The notes below the pieces were generated by a model, which was not told the origin of the DNA, did not search any database, and saw only the letters and a list, made by a program, of their open reading frames with translations. Below are positions 61,401 through 64,000 of a DNA stretch of 64,000 nt, one piece after another. The DNA comes from Prevotella sp. Its GTDB lineage: Bacteria > Bacteroidota > Bacteroidia > Bacteroidales > Bacteroidaceae. The position numbers and the translations under genes were made by a program. The stretch lies in NCBI GenBank assembly GCA_017548275.1, contig JAFZAH010000049.1, positions 1 through 64,000 on the forward strand, in the 5' to 3' direction. How positions within the stretch are numbered: the first letter of the stretch is position 1; every line of letters starts with the position of its first letter.

Positions 61401-64000
61401 GATGTGTATAAGTCGCCCTCAGGCTGGGGACCCATCTTCCGCACACGCGGCGGTCAGACCAGCAACCCTTACGAGGGAGCCACATATACGAAGTATTACA
61501 AGAAGGATACAAAACTCGACGAGGCCACCATGCGCGTGGAGTATCCTCAGTTACGCGTCAATGGAGCCACCGCAGTCACGGGTGTACCTGTTGGCGGCAA
61601 GGCTAAATTTGATTTGGAACTGACCAACTTGAGCGAGACTAAAACCAATTGCACCTACATTTTGGAGGCAATAGAGGATTCGAACCCGAATGGAGCCGTA
61701 CTGACCATAGACGGCGCTGTGCTCAGCATGGGCCGCAGCGGCCGTACCATCAAGATGACAGGCGATGAAGTCATCAATAAGACGCTCTTTGTGAGTCAAA
61801 GCGACCGCAGTGTGACGAAATACAACGACATTCGTCTGGTACTTCGCTCTGAAAAAGACATCAAGACCCACAGTGACACCGTCCGCCTGAGCGTAGAATT
61901 CGTGCCGGCTTCAGCCATCGTCGAGATGAAAGTGAACCGCACTGTGCTGAATCAGACCGACTTCGACACCTATGGCGGCATCCAAGCCACCATATACAAC
62001 CTGGACCGCCAGGATGAGGGTCTGAAAGGCTTGCGCATCCGCTACCGCCGCAAAGGAACTGACACTTGGACTGTAGCAAAACAATGGGCCATTGATTTGG
62101 AGGAGTACAAAAACGGCTATGAACAGATGCCCGAGGGCAGTACATTTACCGAGCCCATCTCATTCCTGAGTGACGGTGAATATGAATTGCAGGCCCAGAC
62201 CTTCGGTTCCTACGGCGGCGAGGAGGTAACCTACGAGAGCGAAATCATCAACGTGGTGCAAGACACGCGCGGCCCGAAGGTTCTCGGTATGCCCTATCCT
62301 CTCGACGGTATTCTCCACTTCTACGAGCGCAATGAGATGCATGTGCGCTTCAATGAAACACTTAACGATAATGCACTCAGTTACACTGACAACTTCATCG
62401 TCGAGGGTAACCTCAACAACTCTTCCCCGGATGAAGCCTATGCAGACGTTGCCTTACAACTCAACGGCGACCCCATAAGCACTCAGGCAAAATATGCACT
62501 TGATGGGAGGGACGTGGCATTTGGCATGTGGTTCTACCGTCAAGGTGACGGCATCATCCTGAACCTCGGCGGTGACGGACGTCAATTCACGATGTCAACC
62601 ATCAACGGTGGTAAAGTGCTGCTGGGATTGGGAGTCGAAAACCAATCGATTCAGAGTGACGAGGTGATTCCCGAGAACAAATGGGTTTACATAGCGATGA
62701 GTTATAAATGCAAAACGGCTGAAGACCCCAACAATTACCTCACACTGATGTATGTGGCAGCGGGCACAAACCCAGTATATATCGTGAAAGACTTGGTCGT
62801 GAACCCGTTATTATGTGACGGTGTATTGTCTCTCGGAGGCTTCGGTCTGAAGGGTATGATGCACGACCTGACACTCTGGAACGTCTATAAAACGGTCACT
62901 GAACTCTACGAGACCCGCGATACACAGAAGGCCAATTACACTCCCGGACTGATCGGCTATTGGCGCATGAATGAAGGCCGAGGCACGACACTGACGGACA
63001 AAGCCCGTTCACGCAACATCACATTGCCTGCAGAGAGTTGGTACATCAATAACCGCAATCTGGCAGCCCATCTGGACGGCACCGAACCGTTCAAGGTTGA
63101 CATCTCGACATTCGTTCCTCAGTCTACCGACAATTTCGCCGTTGAGATGTGGTTCCGCTGCGACAATATTGAGAGCAACAAGAATGCTGTCCTGCTATCA
63201 TCTCTCAACAACCTGGGAATAGGCTTCAAGAACGGAAAACTCACTCTCACCAAGAGCACCCGCTCTGTAAATGCCGAAAACCAAGAAACAGTGACGATAG
63301 ATGAGGAGATAACGCTCAGCGACGCCAAATACATCGACAACCTGTGGCATCACTTTGCCCTGAATGTACGCCGCGGCACCAGCGCCATCGTCTATATTGA
63401 CGGCAAGCCGGTGAGAACCCTGCCCGAGACCAGCATTCCGGCGGTCAACAGCCATTATCTGGCCGTGGGCGGTGAATTGACAATCCTCGACGAGAACGGC
63501 ACAAATCAAGGCGGTGCCGTGAATCTCCTGACGGGCGACATCGACGAGTTGCGAATCTGGAATGCAGCCATCACGAGCAATCTGCTTGACCAACGCCGCT
63601 ACGAGCGATTAGACAGCACCTACTCGGGTCTTGTCGGCTACTTCCCGATGGAGAGCATCGCACGCACCCAGTCAGGTAATGTGGAGACAACATTCACCAC
63701 CAAGAATTTAGGCAACAGCAAGGTACACAAACTCGTGGCTGAAGGCAATGTGACGCAAAGTGTCAACGCCCCTGCCCTTCTGCCTGGTTCAAATCGCATG
63801 AGACTAGACAAGCGTGAGTTTGGTTTCACCGCCTCTAACGATGAGATTTATTTTGATTTCCCAGACGAGATGCTTGCCAAGATGGACGGAAACGATTTCA
63901 CCGTCACCGTAGAGAATATCAGGGACGAACACGGCAACACGTCAGAACCAGTCGAATGGTTGTTCCATGCTGATTTCGCCTCGATGGAATGGGTTATGAA
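55500..64000 (+). CDS. Giant secreted LamG/Fn3-type surface protein, partial
   Basis: Open from the ATG at 55500 to the window edge: 2833 residues are visible and the C-terminus is missing. A signal peptide ends near SFIVSPAMADE (residue 36). Fn3-like beta regions follow (about 330-720). A LamG/jellyroll region (about 715-1040) includes ITEVRVWNHVLTESEL and LKLYWPMDEGIDRFV. Carboxypeptidase-regulatory-like beta folds follow (about 1083-1250, NANGEYIIRGIP and SDSNGEFEISVPIGEH). After a long unassigned middle with a His-rich THTNNTSHKHTYNYN near 1895, two more LamG units appear (about 2336-2520 and 2521-2720, GDIDELRIWNAAI and GLVGYFPMES). It is likely a cell-surface adhesin exported by T9SS. 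The sorting domain would be beyond the window. Confidence 0.85.
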   Translation, partial: MKTLRHQSQAIPSSRLWSWMMVMLFSFIVSPAMADELDKDKNFTVTQYNDHLHFSIMIMDGKNKDTWCRVGSIHAWSGANQTGTHLHLMDVECDQGEDDSTNKEIFSRNVLEGTKAILTNSIYGNTVIQFASWDEWGDGNNDDVRNKRPSKVRYTIKKESSNLRPCVEIDYYWNADMAGKRWYFNYEFIHNGGSTKNRNMGEAYCSSDLGLSSVDFGSGISYNHVSQDKLTFTLPGYKDDIPTEMQDYVSHYITYDLQLKYTLQDGSWFMKNNRLEGKAGVRNTYDVAIPEEVGNFKRIDMSLQASAGLEWSNGDKYKLQDYSRKLNDFLPEVPVPYGLTAEYNQYDSQAVLSWNAYNSGDYYIRWSVPYIYRRPTDKDGSPVSGASWTQRGTNDIILSNQTQGYTDTSLDANKYYQYMVLNVPKDWLDNNSIKSNDLVNPEEKLINRLGHCISAPVSTQPNVSIYNLAQDTTVTDKVRLTWEYSRVPVNADNVNFEVMRRLKGTSEWAKYGNASLPSAPTAGSVASFTDSDLPSVTETFEYKIVLAINDGRNTFESDVITAGLLSGSSVVKVEATKGTHENVVRILWKVKQVGTNNSNFEVSRRYAGTSDEFMKIYSVSGTTDSYTYEDNTVQPGYYYEYKVECYSGDKDTYTDNNYQNVLSDVGFCQARGVISGRISFGTGSAVENVRVSLRSSDDPESNGARGYSQHVNGASTGITWMADSVETSKLFGDDLDYSIQMFVRPDEGMSNCAVLTEIPGLGRLLLGSKTAEGHKVILEKYGMKTTETGSYSSIMQFRGVLYYKDSYEPTHETMFGTVYDSNTAYYMFNDLLNDGYTEIDDVVLGPDSEYPTYVNIKIFQKDSTLPVNLVLNNSSWKGTLFDTKQVLPATIYSSFTLQKKGSDLQLIINDSTTVSSQFIQTGEKDYHSNNGNSYLYPEAIVYDGCLYSAIVNGTMDSWLGKWVRKRFIPNGTTTTDTRKFMKNFSVGGADDSTEETAFKGHITEVRVWNHVLTESELTSYADRVMNGRESGLKLYWPMDEGIDRFVFDSSYSNDVPNGRHATVGNNILSSHLIPSEEQLSRYGMTNANGEYIIRGIPFVGSGSTYTVTPTKDIHTFNPTTRNGFIGNGSLALNNYDFTDQSSFPVRGTVTYLNTNIPADSIQFKIDGALVQNKDGASMSDSNGEFEISVPIGEHLIEAYKNGHRLTSFPLNGSTYEFHQAETINFIDSTLVNVTGRINGGFSDQNAPVGFGLSENRLGKATIKLSLGKESMCSFNYILNERGEGSFGTTDLPVESATDEIKSTSRRGGGSHDDTYYVYITTDEKTGEYSAMLPPLKYKVESITFDGGSDYDNVPVFAQNLPLIDATNAIKESMKKDTLTVNGIKTEYYYSAKMNRQYRAIPTILVSQKGMKNGAFGEEKVPVLNIDNTIDSVAVLGYTDTGYQYLYGYPLFRQEQIYDFDIDVFERYVNQDSGKEYKEIPLDADINISNEGCMSTTVYAETVTVDGQEVEAGTAYEVQQIKAKADKNGHISYQWKGGWPNLGGSHLRNITISTEIDGRTTMWNAPNSSSDALDAILLGSMITGKNFVTSGPDHVDMLLRRPPGSTSVASLQSETITTNTTGECTNENSTFGGGAYISATPTFEISQGAVLGIAILAKSKFKIIVNENLQDFDTNGSSITVSDADTYSVTDLMKTPTNSKYVQNAGDTYIGRASNLLFGKGRELNLFKNSDGTYRIDTKESICVGQSFTTSFVYPQAYIEETLIPNWEAMLDEKLIYKEGDLYAMREELKVPGKVMYYTNFKRGDREYARNNADTDFWTPEQIKAAHGFPSYLIVNGTDEDGVSDEVNWYIEQIRLWKERIGDNEEDKLNAFENEKYFIDNYSIAGGTSVTQTNKHTHTNNTSHKHTYNYNLTSETHLGAMLNDAGTYAIIKYTSNEGWTKDTTVVNSNTQTVSWTLSDAEPTTALSVDVYKSPSGWGPIFRTRGGQTSNPYEGATYTKYYKKDTKLDEATMRVEYPQLRVNGATAVTGVPVGGKAKFDLELTNLSETKTNCTYILEAIEDSNPNGAVLTIDGAVLSMGRSGRTIKMTGDEVINKTLFVSQSDRSVTKYNDIRLVLRSEKDIKTHSDTVRLSVEFVPASAIVEMKVNRTVLNQTDFDTYGGIQATIYNLDRQDEGLKGLRIRYRRKGTDTWTVAKQWAIDLEEYKNGYEQMPEGSTFTEPISFLSDGEYELQAQTFGSYGGEEVTYESEIINVVQDTRGPKVLGMPYPLDGILHFYERNEMHVRFNETLNDNALSYTDNFIVEGNLNNSSPDEAYADVALQLNGDPISTQAKYALDGRDVAFGMWFYRQGDGIILNLGGDGRQFTMSTINGGKVLLGLGVENQSIQSDEVIPENKWVYIAMSYKCKTAEDPNNYLTLMYVAAGTNPVYIVKDLVVNPLLCDGVLSLGGFGLKGMMHDLTLWNVYKTVTELYETRDTQKANYTPGLIGYWRMNEGRGTTLTDKARSRNITLPAESWYINNRNLAAHLDGTEPFKVDISTFVPQSTDNFAVEMWFRCDNIESNKNAVLLSSLNNLGIGFKNGKLTLTKSTRSVNAENQETVTIDEEITLSDAKYIDNLWHHFALNVRRGTSAIVYIDGKPVRTLPETSIPAVNSHYLAVGGELTILDENGTNQGGAVNLLTGDIDELRIWNAAITSNLLDQRRYERLDSTYSGLVGYFPMESIARTQSGNVETTFTTKNLGNSKVHKLVAEGNVTQSVNAPALLPGSNRMRLDKREFGFTASNDEIYFDFPDEMLAKMDGNDFTVTVENIRDEHGNTSEPVEWLFHADFASMEWVM

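Noticed and set aside
55500..64000. Frameshift in the giant gene
   Set aside because: An apparent frame difference between start and end came from placing the ATG at 55501. With the ATG at 55500 a single frame reaches the edge.

Overview
The window reads as chromosome from a Bacteroidota of the Prevotella type. Supporting signs: -7 boxes of the form TAnnTTTG, many with a TTTG or TTG 18-20 bp upstream; type IX secretion (T9SS) genes and cargo; a complex I operon with fused nuoCD and no nuoEFG; and clusters of SusC/BspA-era secreted protein types. There are no rRNA genes and no CRISPR array. One tRNA (Pro, GGG) is present. Two coding regions run off the window edges: a gingipain-propeptide-like gene at the left and a giant LamG-type secreted protein at the right.

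Layout. 1-2234: edge gene, a tyrosine recombinase with altered catalytic boxes, and tRNA-Pro. 2565-10128 (+): aroA and a small membrane protein, then porW, porX (T9SS regulators) and tsaE. 10192-14416 (-): trxA and dnaE. 14574-19284: an AT-rich accessory island with an unknown protein, a WYL regulator, a PD-(D/E)XK-like nuclease, a broken gene, and an RpoD-like sigma factor whose stop overlaps the start of an RNase J-like beta-CASP nuclease. 19520-21316 (+): psd, pssA and a DUF4834-type gene. 21494-29226: an esterase, a small secreted protein, a LysM/PorT-like/POT operon and a T9SS type B cargo. 29346-36435: uvrA, four related small secreted proteins, and a short ComEC. 36636-39130: a GATE-domain transporter, a possible small RNA and a VanX-like dipeptidase. 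39242-49472 (-): nuoA-N. 49813-64000: a BadF-type kinase in palindromic repeats, a His/Cys-rich protein with a TonB receptor, a T9SS-type cargo, a 67-residue peptide and the giant protein.

The strongest undescribed signal is in the island. Three of its promoters carry the same element, a TGCAA-N5-TTGCA-like dyad containing the exact 11-mer GTTTTTGCACA. In all three the 11-mer starts exactly 47 bp before (A/T)TCGTATA. One copy drives the unknown gene (- strand), one precedes the broken gene, and one drives the sigma/RNase operon. The -7 boxes of these promoters fit the normal consensus poorly, and the dyad sits near -60, as expected for an activator. The WYL protein or the island's own sigma factor is the likely reader. 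I infer a self-contained regulon that couples a dedicated sigma factor to an RNA-processing nuclease, inserted between dnaE and psd.

Elsewhere the genes hang together around the cell envelope. PorW and PorX control T9SS, and several likely T9SS clients are nearby. Complex I provides the proton or sodium motive force. Envelope lipid synthesis (psd/pssA), peptide uptake (POT), D-Ala-D-Ala hydrolysis and metal-type TonB uptake fill much of the rest.
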